DNA of 64,000 nt from UBA2396 sp038042175 (lineage in GTDB: Bacteria > Planctomycetota > Phycisphaerae > Phycisphaerales > UBA1924): the NCBI GenBank assembly GCA_964358855.1, contig CAYHQQ010000008.1:34082-98081 (forward strand), written 5' to 3'. This document shows positions 42,439 to 51,695 of the stretch, piece by piece (within the stretch, counting starts at the first letter, position 1; every line of letters begins with the position of its first letter). Under the pieces are notes generated by a model. That model was given only the letters and a program-made list of their open reading frames with translations. It was not told the origin of the DNA and did not search any database. A program made the position numbers and the translations under genes.

Positions 42439-43491
42439 TCAGACTGGCGGAGCCCCAAGCACTCGGTGGGCGAGGTCGGCCGCTTGGTCGACTGTGATCC
42501 GCTCCATGATCCGTTGACCCGCTTCGGCGTCCTTGTGGTTGAGAGGCTCGTCGGGTCCGACATGCTGCAGCACGCCCTCGCGCCCGCCGTAGGGGCCGAC
42601 GAGTTCCACGCGCGTGGGCCCGTACAGCGCGACGAAGGGGCGTGCGAAACCCACGGCGATGTGCAGCGCCGCCGAGTCGTTGGCCACCACCAGCGCCGCA
42701 CCCTCGATCAGAGCCATCACCTGTCCGACCGTCGTGCCGCCGATCAGGTCGATGACGCGCGAGGGGCTGCTCGCCGCAAGCTCGAGCACAGGGCCGCACT
42801 GAGCCCGCTCGCCCGAGGACCCCACGAGCGCCACCGCGTCAAGCCCCATGCTCAAGAGGCGCGGCACGAGCTCCGCAAAGCGTGAGGCGGGCCAACGCTT
42901 GCCGACCCAGCGGCTGGTCGGGGCTACCACCGCGTACCTGCGGCCGGCGAGGCGCTGCTCGCCCGCCAGCCACTGGCGATCCACCTCGCCGGTGTACAAG
43001 CGAAGCTCCGCGGCGGTGGGGGGGTGGGTGGGCACTCCGGCCGCGTTGAGGACGCCCATCATGCGATCGACGCTGTGAATGTCGTGGGCGATCCGGTACC
43101 TCTCGGTGTACCCAAGCCACCCAAGCTCCCGGGCGTCTGCAAGCCCCACCCGCCGGGGGGCCCTGGTCGCCCAGGTAAAGAGACCGCTGCGGGCCAGCCC
43201 CTGCAGGTCGAACACCACGTCGTATTTCGCCTCGCGAAGCGACCTCAAAAAGCCGGTCACCGGCCCGATCCGCCCCCGCGAGATCGCTTCCCCCAGGAGC
43301 CGCCTGTGGAAGCGGACGACGCCCTGGACGCACGGGTGGTGCTCCACCACCGGGCTGAAAGCATCGAAGACAAGCCAGTCGATCCTCGCCTTGGGCCAGT
43401 GCCGATGGACAAAGACGGCCGCCGGAACCGAGCGGCAGACATCCCCCAGAGCACTGGGACGGATGATGAGCACGCGGGACGGGTCGGGCAT
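42439..43491 (-). CDS. Glycosyltransferase family 9 (heptosyltransferase-like)
   Basis: 350 residues. The N-domain opens LIIRPSALGDVCRSVP, as in WaaC/WaaF/WaaQ. The donor domain has VVAPTSRWVGKRWPASRFAEL and DLIGGTTVGQVMALIEGA followed by ANDSAALHIAVGFARPFVALYGP, the GT9 signature. It likely adds a heptose or another sugar to lipopolysaccharide or a related surface glycan. It is divergent from the DUF3352-like gene and convergent with the M1 pair. Acceptor unknown. Confidence 0.88.
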   Translation of the reverse strand: MPDPSRVLIIRPSALGDVCRSVPAAVFVHRHWPKARIDWLVFDAFSPVVEHHPCVQGVVRFHRRLLGEAISRGRIGPVTGFLRSLREAKYDVVFDLQGLARSGLFTWATRAPRRVGLADARELGWLGYTERYRIAHDIHSVDRMMGVLNAAGVPTHPPTAAELRLYTGEVDRQWLAGEQRLAGRRYAVVAPTSRWVGKRWPASRFAELVPRLLSMGLDAVALVGSSGERAQCGPVLELAASSPSRVIDLIGGTTVGQVMALIEGAALVVANDSAALHIAVGFARPFVALYGPTRVELVGPYGGREGVLQHVGPDEPLNHKDAEAGQRIMERITVDQAADLAHRVLGAPPV

Positions 43492-43632
43492 GACACCATC
43501 CTAACCGCGCAATCTGCCCCCGAATCGTCCTTTGGGCGAAACTCCGGGGTGGGCCTTACCATAAAACCTGGGGCCCAGCGTGGTGGGCCAAGGTTGGTTC
43601 GTCGGAGTGGCATTCTTCCATGGAGGTTCACC

Positions 43633-45612
43633 ATGATTCGTGATCGTGTGCGCACGTGGCTCGTCTCGGCGTCCTGTCTCGTCCTTTCCGCCGGTTCCGC
43701 GATTGCCCAGGACAAGGCGGGGGACGCCAAACCCGCCCCGCAGGCCGCCCAGCCCGTGCTGGTCATGGAGCACACCGGCCTGGCCGGCCTGGTTTCCGAC
43801 CCGCGCGACGCGGGGCTCAAACGGGCAATGGAGATGCTCCCCGCCCGGCTCGCCGAGCTGCGCGACGAGATCCCCAACATGCCCCCCGAGGCCGCGACCT
43901 TGTTCGACATGGTCCCGCGCATGATCGCTCATCCCGCCAAGTTTGCCATCGCCTATCAGCCCGGCGAGCCCACGGGCGGCCTGTTCGGGTACGGGATCGT
44001 CCTCTCGATCGAGGCTTCCGACGAGGCCGAAGCCAAGAAGAACCACGAGCGGATCCGCGGACTGCTCAAGTCCGGCGAGGCCAAGCTCCAGGCGAGCAAG
44101 CGTCTCACCGGCTTCACCGACGTGATCGTCGGACCTCCGGGCCTCCTGAGCATCGGTGTCCGTAAGTCGGGCAATGCCTGGCGCAACGAGGTTGTCTACG
44201 GCACCGTGCCCGCCGCCGAGGACCTGGACAAGCTGATGACCCTCCCCGCCAGCAAGTTCGAGGGAATGACCCCCTTCATGCGCGGGCGCATCGACTTTGC
44301 CGCCCTCACGCCCGCCGAGAAGATGGCGCTCACCATGGCCGGGGCCGCGATTCCCCAGCAGGTTCGCGACATGGACATCCGGTTCCGCCGTATGGGATAC
44401 CTGGGCGAGGACGCGATGAAGATGTCGTTCGAGTCGGGCGCGACGCAGACCGACATGGTCTCGGCGTTCCGAATGGAGGGCGCCGGCAAGTTCAAGAAGT
44501 TCCTCTACATGTCCACCGACCCCCTCACCGAGGCGGACTACAAGGCGATCCCCGCCGACGCGGTCATGGCCTCGCTCACCAAGGGCGATCTGGGAAGCCT
44601 GCGTGACGCGATCGACGAGGCCACCAAGCAGACGCCCCAGATCGAAGAAGTCCTCGGACAGTTCAAGGAATCCACCGGCGTCGATCTTCGCGCCGACATC
44701 CTCGACGCCCTGGGCGGAGCGTTCGGGTACTACATGTCCGACTCCACCGGGGGGGGCGGGCTGGGTTCGTCGGTCGTGCTGCTCCAGATGCGCGATCGCG
44801 CCCGCTTCATGGCGGCCCACGCCAAGCTCGTTACCAAGGCCAACGAGCTCATCGAGACCGCCATGGCGGGCGCCCCGGCCCCCTACGTCAAGCTCGTTCC
44901 CTGGCGCGACGGCAGCACCGACCTCACCACCCTTCGCATCAACGGCATCCCCGTTCCCCTCGAGTTCACCTACGCCGCCACCTCCAAGTGGCTCGTCCTG
45001 GGCCTGACGCCCCAGGCCGTCATCGCCGGCGCCCGCCAGGCCGAGGGCAAGGGCGACGCCGGAATCCTCTCCAACCCGCGCGTCGCCGAGGTCGTCAAGG
45101 GCAAGTCTGGCTCGCTCATCGGCCTCACCTACAGCGACACGCCCCGCCTCTTCCGCGACGGGTACACCGTCATGTCGCTCGTGGGCTCGGCGATCGCCAA
45201 CGGCGTGCGTTCACCCATCGACGCCGCCCGTGATCCCGGTCTGGTCGTCCCGCTCTACAACGACCTGGCCAAGACCGCACGGGCCTCGGTCGGCTACACC
45301 TTCTGGGATGGCGAGGACATCGTTATGTTCTCCAAGGGCGACAAGTCCGCGATCATCTCCGGCGGAGCGATGGTTGGAACGCTCCATCAGTTCATGCCCA
45401 TCATCGCCGCGGCCGCCGGCGGCGCCGCCATGGCCCAGCAGCGGATGATGGGCTTTGGCCCCATGGCCCCCGCTGCTCGTGAGCTGGGCATGGGAAACTT
45501 TGACCTCCCCTTCATCACCATCATGGGCGAGCTCGACCCCGTCTGGCAGCCCTTTGGCCCCTTCCGCGCCGCGGCCATCATGAGCGCGATCCCGCAAGCT
45601 CCCGCTCGTTGA
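43633..45612 (+). CDS. Exported DUF3352-like protein
   Basis: 659 residues from ATG 43633, with GGAGGT upstream. Signal peptide LVSASCLVLSAGSAIAQ. The body alternates beta strands and helices (LDKLMTLPASKFEGMTPFMR, EVLGQFKESTGVDLRADIL, DALGGAFGYYMSDS, ATSKWLVLGLTPQAVIAGAR) as in DUF3352, which often includes a GG-rich phrase before the middle. The tail has Ala/Met-rich low complexity. Function unknown; periplasmic. Its stop overlaps the TTG start of the disrupted pseudouridine synthase gene (TTGA). Confidence 0.6.
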   Translation: MIRDRVRTWLVSASCLVLSAGSAIAQDKAGDAKPAPQAAQPVLVMEHTGLAGLVSDPRDAGLKRAMEMLPARLAELRDEIPNMPPEAATLFDMVPRMIAHPAKFAIAYQPGEPTGGLFGYGIVLSIEASDEAEAKKNHERIRGLLKSGEAKLQASKRLTGFTDVIVGPPGLLSIGVRKSGNAWRNEVVYGTVPAAEDLDKLMTLPASKFEGMTPFMRGRIDFAALTPAEKMALTMAGAAIPQQVRDMDIRFRRMGYLGEDAMKMSFESGATQTDMVSAFRMEGAGKFKKFLYMSTDPLTEADYKAIPADAVMASLTKGDLGSLRDAIDEATKQTPQIEEVLGQFKESTGVDLRADILDALGGAFGYYMSDSTGGGGLGSSVVLLQMRDRARFMAAHAKLVTKANELIETAMAGAPAPYVKLVPWRDGSTDLTTLRINGIPVPLEFTYAATSKWLVLGLTPQAVIAGARQAEGKGDAGILSNPRVAEVVKGKSGSLIGLTYSDTPRLFRDGYTVMSLVGSAIANGVRSPIDAARDPGLVVPLYNDLAKTARASVGYTFWDGEDIVMFSKGDKSAIISGGAMVGTLHQFMPIIAAAAGGAAMAQQRMMGFGPMAPAARELGMGNFDLPFITIMGELDPVWQPFGPFRAAAIMSAIPQAPAR

Positions 45613-46373
45613 ACCAGCCTCTCTCAATCGTTCACTCCTCCGGCCGGTTTGTCGTAATCGACAAACCCGCCGGCCGGCGTTAGGTTGCGGGGGTGGGAGA
45701 GGCCAACCAGGATTTCGTCCCCCCCCTCACATTGTTACCCCCCGCGGGCGGTTTTGGCGAAAGCAAAAACCGGGCCGGACTGCTTTCGGTTCCGGGCTTG
45801 GGAGAGGCCAACCAGGATTGCGTCCCGCGCCGACTGGCCGCCATGTTCCCCGCGGCGAGCGGCCCGCTCACGGTTCATCGGCTGGACATGGAGACCTCCG
45901 GCCTGCTCGTGCTGGGGCTCGACGCCGATGCCCACCGCACGCTCTCGCGCCAGTTCGAAGCCCGCACTGTCACCAAGCGATATGTCGCCGTTCTGGCCGG
46001 CGACATCGGTCCGCTGGGCACCGCGGGCGAAGTCTCCCTTCCGATGCGCCCCGACATCGACAATCGTCCCAGGCAGATCGTCGATCACGTGCACGGCCGC
46101 CCGGCGCTCACGCGCTGGAGGCTTCTCGGCGTCGAGCCGGGCCCCCAAGGTGCAACATGGTCCCGCATCGAGTTTGAGCCCCACACCGGCCGCTCCCACC
46201 AACTCCGCCTGCACGCCGCCCACGAGAGCGGCCTCAATCTCCCCATCGTCGGCGACAAGCTCTACGGCGACCCATCCCTCTCCCCACGCCTCCTCCTCCA
46301 CGCAACGGTTCTGGAATTCGACGACCCCGAGACGGGCGCACGCGTCCGCGTCGAATCTCCTGCGCCATTTTGA
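45609..46373 (+). pseudogene. RluA-family pseudouridine synthase, disrupted near the 5' end
   Basis: The gene opens with TTG 45609 and reads LNQPLSIVHSSGRFVVIDKP then AGRR and a TAG at 45681. After 105 extra bases the family sequence resumes in the same frame: AGLLSVPGLGEANQDCV, then VHRLDMETSGLLVLGLD with the catalytic Asp, KRYVAVL, and the HTGRSHQLRLH block. Removing the extra bases would restore DKPAGLLSVPG exactly. A shortened protein could start at GTG 45693, but it would lack the first conserved motif. The stop is not a frameshift. Pseudogene or alternative start are both possible. Confidence 0.75.
45669..45878 (+). repeat. Diverged 105-bp tandem duplication
   Basis: Units 45669-45773 and 45774-45878 both begin GCCGG. 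Shared blocks include GGGAGAGGCCAACCAGGATT at 45695 and 45800, exactly 105 bases apart, with CGTCCC just after, and the weaker TTACCCCCCGCGGGCGG against GTTCCCCGCGGCG. The first unit carries a TAG in the gene frame. A short insertion with a 5-base target duplication is an alternative reading. Confidence 0.65.
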
Positions 46374-46379
46374 AAGGCC

Positions 46380-46562
46380 AATTGAAACACGGAGGACACG
46401 GAGGGGCACGGAGGAAGGCAGGGTCCTTTGAAGGGAGTGGAAAGTATCGAAGGCTGAACTTGAAGGCTGAAGGCAGAAGGCAGAATCAACTCCGCCTTCA
46501 GCCTTCAAACTCAGCCTTCTGCCTTTGCATTTCTCCGTGCACCTCCGTGTTGAAAGTGCCTT
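46380..46562. repeat. Modular palindromic intergenic element, copy 2
   Basis: The left arm has three CACGGAGG modules after TTGAAA; the middle has AAGGCTGAAGGCAGAAGGC and its inverse GCCTTCAGCCTTC; the right arm has CCTCCGTG twice and closes GTTGAAAGTGCC. The left arm matches 58840-58895 in the opposite orientation. It lies between two convergent genes. Confidence 0.75.
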
Positions 46563-48242
46563 TCAACCCGCCAGCGCCGACGCGACCTCCGCCAGCGTCG
46601 TGTGCCCGGCGGCGGCCTTGACGTACCCGTCCTCGCGCAGCGTCGCCAGGTTTCCCTCGGCGCGGGCCGCATTCGCGATCTCGCGTGAGTTGGTCCGGTG
46701 CATGATCATCTCGCGGGCCTTGTCGCTCAGCTTGAGCAGCTCGTAGACGCCCACACGCCCGCGATACCCGGTGTTGCGGCAGTTGCGGCACCCCGCCCCG
46801 TGCACCAGCTTGTGATCCTCCGGCAGCGTGAAGTCATCCGGAATTTCACCGATCTTGGGCTCGTAGGGCTTGGCGCACTGGTCGCACACCCGGCGCACCA
46901 GCCGCTGGGCCATGATCCCCTCGACCGAGCTTGCCACCAGAAACGGCTCGACGCCCATGTCCAGCAGTCGCGTCGTCGAGCCCGCCGCGTCGTTGGTGTG
47001 CAGCGTGCTGAAGACCAGGTGCCCCGTGAGCGAGGCCTGCACCGCCGTCTCGGCCGTCTCCTTGTCGCGGATCTCGCCGATCATCACCACGTCGGGATCG
47101 TGACGCAGGATCGACCGCAGCCCCATCGAGAAATCCAGCCCCACCTTGTGGTTCACCTGGATCTGGTTCACGCCCTTGACGTGATACTCCACCGGGTCCT
47201 CCACCGTGATCACCTTGATCTCATCCGACACGATCCGGTTCAAACTCGCGTACAGCGTCGTGCTCTTGCCGCTGCCCGTCGGGCCCGTCACCAGCAGAAT
47301 CCCGTGGGGCCTGTTGATCAGGGCGTCCCAGCTCGTCCTGATCCCCAAGGGCATCCCCAGCTGGTCCAGCGTCATCAGCACCGCCGCCTTCGACAAAATA
47401 CGCAGCACCACGCCCTCGCCAAAGAGCATCGGGATCGTCGAGACGCGAAGGTCGTACTCCTCGGGCGGCTTGCCGCTGGGCCTGGCCCTGAACGTGATCC
47501 GTCCGTCCTGGGGCTTGCGTTTCTCGGCGATGTTCAGGTTCGCCATGATCTTCAGACGGCTGATGATCGCGGCGCCGAACCGATTGATCGTCTGCGGCAC
47601 GTTCGCCCGCTGCAGCACGCCGTCGATGCGGTACCGCACCACCAGCTCGTGCTCATAGGGCTCCACGTGCACGTCCGTCGCCCGCTCGCCCACCGCCTCG
47701 GTGAGCACGTCGTTCACGAGCTTGACGACCGACGCCTCCTGCGCCGCCTCCAGCTCGTCGTTCTCCCCTTTGCCGACCTTGATCTCCGCCAGCCCCGCAC
47801 TCATCGCGTCGAGCGTGTCCCCGCCCACGCCGTAGTTTGCACGGATGAACTGGTGCAGCTCGTCGTCGTCGACCAGGGCCGCCTCGATCGAGAGCCCCGT
47901 GACCAGCCGCAATTCGTCGATCACCGACAGGTCGAAGGGGTCGCTCGTCGCCACTGTGAGCGTCGAGCCCTCTCGCGCCACCGGCACGCACCGCTGCCCG
48001 TACACGACTTTCGCCGGCACCAGACTCAGCACCGCCTGATCGACCACCGTCGTCGACAGGTCGATCATCGGCATCTGGAACTGGTCGGCCAGGGCGGCCA
48101 GCACCCGCTCGCGTGCCACGAGTCCCGTCCGCGTCAGATGCCGGTCCAGCCGCTCCCCCGCGGCCGTTGCCTCGGCAGCGGCAGCGTCAAGGAGCTCCTT
48201 GGAGATCCACCCGCGATCGATGAGAAACACACCCAGCGCCAT
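46563..48242 (-). CDS. GspE/PilB-type secretion or pilus assembly ATPase
   Basis: 559 residues from ATG 48242. The N-terminal MshEN-like domain (MALGVFLIDRGWISKELLDAAA region) is followed by the ATPase: Walker A GPTGSGKST near residue 317, Asp box VEDPVEYHVKGVNQ, Walker B MIGEIRDKETAE, and the His box TLHTNDA. A zinc knuckle CDQC and CRNC lies near residue 480. These enzymes power type II secretion or type IV pilus extension. No partner genes lie nearby, so the system is split over the chromosome. Confidence 0.92.
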   Translation of the reverse strand: MALGVFLIDRGWISKELLDAAAAEATAAGERLDRHLTRTGLVARERVLAALADQFQMPMIDLSTTVVDQAVLSLVPAKVVYGQRCVPVAREGSTLTVATSDPFDLSVIDELRLVTGLSIEAALVDDDELHQFIRANYGVGGDTLDAMSAGLAEIKVGKGENDELEAAQEASVVKLVNDVLTEAVGERATDVHVEPYEHELVVRYRIDGVLQRANVPQTINRFGAAIISRLKIMANLNIAEKRKPQDGRITFRARPSGKPPEEYDLRVSTIPMLFGEGVVLRILSKAAVLMTLDQLGMPLGIRTSWDALINRPHGILLVTGPTGSGKSTTLYASLNRIVSDEIKVITVEDPVEYHVKGVNQIQVNHKVGLDFSMGLRSILRHDPDVVMIGEIRDKETAETAVQASLTGHLVFSTLHTNDAAGSTTRLLDMGVEPFLVASSVEGIMAQRLVRRVCDQCAKPYEPKIGEIPDDFTLPEDHKLVHGAGCRNCRNTGYRGRVGVYELLKLSDKAREMIMHRTNSREIANAARAEGNLATLREDGYVKAAAGHTTLAEVASALAG

Positions 48243-48342
48243 GGACTCATTGTACAGGATCCCCGGGCCCAGGTGTAGCAGCGCACCCTGTCCGAGAACT
48301 CCCGCGAGGGCCGCCCCAGACCCACCGCTACACTCGGTTCCT

Positions 48343-49653
48343 ATGCCGCAAAGCCCCACGCCGCCCAAACCCGATCTTGCCGCCCGCCGTGCCAACATCG
48401 CCAAGGCCTTGGACCTCAAGGACGAGTTGCTGCTCGTCGGCGCCGGCGAAGCGATCGGCATCCCCGGTGGCATGGACCAGACCTACCCCTTCCTCGCTCA
48501 CTCTGAATACTTCTACCTCACCGACGAGGAGTGCGAGGGCGGCGTGGTCGCCTTCGATCCAAAGTCCGGCTGGACCGATTTCGTCCCCGAGGTCACGCAG
48601 GCCCAGCGCGTCTGGGAAGGCCGCACGCAGGTCCCCGGCACGCCCCTTCCCGAACTCGCCGCGTGGATGGCCGCCCGCCGCGGCCGGCCCATCGCGATGC
48701 TCGGCTCCAAGCTGCCCGGTATCACCGCCGACGCTGCCAAGACGACAACCATTCGCGATGCCTTCACGCACGCCCGTCGCCCCAAAGACGCCGCCGAGAT
48801 CGCCCGCATGAAGCTCGCCGTCGCCGCGAGCCTTCCCGGCTACGCCGCCGCCCGCCGAGTGATCGCCGAGGCCGCCGCTGGCAAGGCCGTCACCGAGCGC
48901 GACGTCCAGACCGAGATGGAAGCCGAGTTCTTTCGCAACGGCGCCACCCGCACCTGCTACAGCTCCCTCGTGGGCGCCGGTTCCAACGCCGCCATCCTGC
49001 ACGTCGACCCCTCCAGCCGCCTCCTCAAGCCCGGCGACCTCGTCCTCATCGACGCCGGCGCCGAAGTCCGCCGCTACGGTGCCGACGTCACCCGCACCTA
49101 CTTCTGCGGCCCCGTCGACTCAGTTCGCCAGGAGCTCTACGCCATCGTCAACCGCGCCTTCGATCGCGCCATCGCCGCCTGCACCGTCGGCGCCGAATGG
49201 CTCGACGTCCACTTCGCCGCCGCCACAGACATGGCCGACGGGCTGGTCCAGATGGGCGTCCTCAAGGGCAACGCGACGGCCCTTGTCGAGAGCGACGCCG
49301 CCGCCCTCTTCTTCCCCCATGGCCTCGGCCACCTCATCGGCCTTGGCGTCCGCGACGCCAGCGGCCGCATGCCCGGCCGCCAGCAAAGCACCCGCCCAGG
49401 CCTCAGCAAACTCCGCATGGACATCCCCCTTGGCGCCGGTTACACAACAACCGTCGAGCCCGGCCTCTACTTCATCGCTGCGTTGATTAACGACCCCGAG
49501 AACCGCACGAAGCACAAGGACGCGGTGAACTGGCCTTTGGTCGACAAACTCCTGGCGTCAGGCATCGGCGGCGTGCGTATCGAGGACAACATCCACGTGA
49601 CGCCGGCGGGACCGGAGAATCTCACGGGTGGGATTCCGCGAACGATCAACTGA
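48343..49653 (+). CDS. Xaa-Pro aminopeptidase (PepP, M24B)
   Basis: 436 residues. The N-domain AMP_N-like part (LLLVGAGEAIGIPGGMDQTY, FYLTDEECEGG) leads to the pita-bread fold. The dinuclear metal ligands are all visible: Asp in LIDAGAE, Asp in GADVTRTY, His in HGLGHLIG, Glu in VEPGLYF and Glu in VRIEDNI. The enzyme removes N-terminal residues before proline. It is divergent from gspE with a 100-base gap, and a perfect palindrome follows its stop. Confidence 0.9.
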   Translation: MPQSPTPPKPDLAARRANIAKALDLKDELLLVGAGEAIGIPGGMDQTYPFLAHSEYFYLTDEECEGGVVAFDPKSGWTDFVPEVTQAQRVWEGRTQVPGTPLPELAAWMAARRGRPIAMLGSKLPGITADAAKTTTIRDAFTHARRPKDAAEIARMKLAVAASLPGYAAARRVIAEAAAGKAVTERDVQTEMEAEFFRNGATRTCYSSLVGAGSNAAILHVDPSSRLLKPGDLVLIDAGAEVRRYGADVTRTYFCGPVDSVRQELYAIVNRAFDRAIAACTVGAEWLDVHFAAATDMADGLVQMGVLKGNATALVESDAAALFFPHGLGHLIGLGVRDASGRMPGRQQSTRPGLSKLRMDIPLGAGYTTTVEPGLYFIAALINDPENRTKHKDAVNWPLVDKLLASGIGGVRIEDNIHVTPAGPENLTGGIPRTIN

Positions 49654-49660
49654 ACGTCGC

Positions 49661-49688
49661 AAGCCCACGCCTTATAAGGCGTGGGCTT
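49661..49688. terminator. Perfect palindrome between convergent genes
   Basis: AAGCCCACGCCTTA and its exact complement TAAGGCGTGGGCTT form a 28-base perfect palindrome between pepP (plus) and glnS (minus) stops. It probably ends transcription from both sides. There is no long T run. Confidence 0.55.
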
Positions 49689-49699
49689 AGGCGTGCGAA

Positions 49700-51526
49700 T
49701 TACCCCTTCGCCGCCGCCTTCGCCCATGCGTCCTTCAGTGTCACCGTCCGGTTGAAAACCAGCTTCCCCGCCCTCGAATCCGGATCGACGCAGAAGTAAC
49801 CCAGGCGTTCAAACTGGAACCGCTCGCCCACAGGCGACCCGTTCTCGACTGTCGCCCCGAACCGCGCCGTTGCCAGCGAGGGCTCCAGCCGCGCGCCAGG
49901 TATCACCTCCAGGGAGTGCGGGTTGAGGTCGTCCGTCTGCTCGCCCGTCCGCTTCCCCGGCTCCTCAGCATTGAATAAGCGGTCAAACAGCCGCACCTCC
50001 GCCGTCAGCGCGTGCTCCGCCGACACCCAGTGCATCGTCGCCTTCACCTTGCGCACCTTGCCGTCGGGCCCCGGCGCGGGGTCCACGCCTCCCCGCGTCG
50101 TTGGGTCGTAGGTGCACAGCACCTCGGTCACGTTCCCCGCCGCATCCTTCACCACGCCCGTGCACCGCACCCAGTACGCGTACCGCAGGCGCACCTCAAC
50201 CCCCGGCGCAAGCCTGTAGAATCCCTTCGGCGGCGTCTCCATGAAGTCTTCTCGCTCGATCAACAGCGACTTCCCGAATGGAATCTGCCGCGAGCCAGCA
50301 CCAGCATCCTCCGGGTTGTTCACCGCATCCAGCATCTCGACGCGATCCGCCCCGCCTCCGTCCGCCCAGTTCGTGATCGTCACCTTGATGGGCCGCAAGA
50401 CCGCCATCCGCCGCGCCGTGATCCTGTTGAGGTGGTCGCGGCACGAATTCTCCAGCCTTCCAACATCGATCACGCTCTCGGTCTTGGTCACCCCCACCTC
50501 ATCGCAGAAGTTCACGATCGACTCGGGCGTGAACCCGCGACGGCGCAGGCCGCTGATCGTCGGCATTCTGGGATCGTTCCAGCCCGAAACCTTTCCCTCC
50601 TGCACTAACTTAAGCAAAAACCGCTTGCTCATCACCGTGTACGTCAGGTTCAGCCGCGCGAACTCGATCTGCTGCGGGCGATGGATCTTTGCCGCCCGCC
50701 CCTCGTTCACGGCGTCGATGAACCACTCGTACAGCGGGCGATGGTTCTCAAACTCCAGCGTGCAGATCGAGTGCGTGATTCCCTCGATCGAATCCTCAAA
50801 GCCGTGCGCCCAGTCGTACATCGGATAGATGCACCACTTGTCCCCCGTGTTGTGATGCGTCGCGTGCACGATCCGGTACATCACCGGATCACGCATGTTG
50901 AAATTCGGCGAAGCCAGATCGATCTTCGCCCGCACCGTCCGCGACCCGTTGGCGTGCTTGCCCTCTTTCATCTCCGCGATCAGACGCAGACTCTCCTCGA
51001 TCGGCCGCTCGCGAAACGGGCTCGTCGCAGGCACGCTGGGTGTGCCGCGTGACTTGCTGATCTCATCCCCGCTCTGGTCGCAGACGTACGCCTTGCCCTT
51101 CTTGATCAGGTCGATCGCAAACTCGTACATCTTCTCAAAGCAGTCGCTCGCAAAGAACAGCCCGCCGCCGTTTGGCCCGGTCCAGTCCGCCCCCAGCCAG
51201 CGCACGTCCGCCTGGATCGAGTCCACGTACTCCTGATCCTCTTTGCTCGGGTTCGTGTCGTCGAACCGCAGGTTGAACTTGCCGTTGTACTTCTTGGCGA
51301 GCCCATGGTTCAGGCAGATGCTCTTGGAGTGCCCGATGTGCAGGTATCCGTTGGGCTCGGGCGGAAACCGCGTCTGCACCCGCGGCGTGTTCTCGCGTCC
51401 CTTCTCCGCCACTCCCCACACGCCCCACTTCCCCGACGCGTTGTCGGCATCGACAATCTGCTCGACGAAATTCGGGGGGCGTTCAACGGGCGCGGGGTGG
51501 GGGTGGGGGTTGGCGGGCTGCGTCAT
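49700..51526 (-). CDS. glnS: Glutamine-tRNA ligase
   Basis: 608 residues from ATG 51526. Class I signatures: PPEPNGYLHIGHSKS (HIGH) and VMSKRFLLKLV (KMSKS-like). FDDTNPSKEDQEYVD and CIYPMYDWAHGFEDS identify the GlnRS branch rather than GluRS, as do the two C-terminal beta-barrels (residues about 380-600). Having GlnRS here beside a separate GluRS implies direct tRNA-Gln charging. The start at 51583 would add 19 unlikely residues. Confidence 0.95.
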   Translation of the reverse strand: MTQPANPHPHPAPVERPPNFVEQIVDADNASGKWGVWGVAEKGRENTPRVQTRFPPEPNGYLHIGHSKSICLNHGLAKKYNGKFNLRFDDTNPSKEDQEYVDSIQADVRWLGADWTGPNGGGLFFASDCFEKMYEFAIDLIKKGKAYVCDQSGDEISKSRGTPSVPATSPFRERPIEESLRLIAEMKEGKHANGSRTVRAKIDLASPNFNMRDPVMYRIVHATHHNTGDKWCIYPMYDWAHGFEDSIEGITHSICTLEFENHRPLYEWFIDAVNEGRAAKIHRPQQIEFARLNLTYTVMSKRFLLKLVQEGKVSGWNDPRMPTISGLRRRGFTPESIVNFCDEVGVTKTESVIDVGRLENSCRDHLNRITARRMAVLRPIKVTITNWADGGGADRVEMLDAVNNPEDAGAGSRQIPFGKSLLIEREDFMETPPKGFYRLAPGVEVRLRYAYWVRCTGVVKDAAGNVTEVLCTYDPTTRGGVDPAPGPDGKVRKVKATMHWVSAEHALTAEVRLFDRLFNAEEPGKRTGEQTDDLNPHSLEVIPGARLEPSLATARFGATVENGSPVGERFQFERLGYFCVDPDSRAGKLVFNRTVTLKDAWAKAAAKG

Positions 51527-51631
51527 CGACAGTTTCTCCAGGGGGAGTGGGGGGCCCCATCGTAGATCCACCAACTCCGGCACGCGCCCTCAACGAGCCC
51601 CGGGCGCCCGCGAGTGGGACGCCTCGCGTCC

Positions 51632-51667
51632 AAAAAAGACGCCGCCGGGTGTTCAAACCCGGCGGCG
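51632..51667 (-). terminator. Intrinsic terminator of the TlpA-like gene
   Basis: On the minus strand an 11-bp stem CGCCGCCGGGT/ACCCGGCGGCG with a 6-base loop is followed directly by TCTTTTTT. It lies 29 bases after the TlpA-like stop. Confidence 0.85.
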
Positions 51668-51695
51668 ATTGCGAACTGTTCAGTCACCTCAAGAA

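Noticed and set aside
45680..45871. Minus-strand ORF with repeated SWLASP motifs
   Set aside because: The repetition comes from the tandem duplication in the pseudouridine synthase gene.
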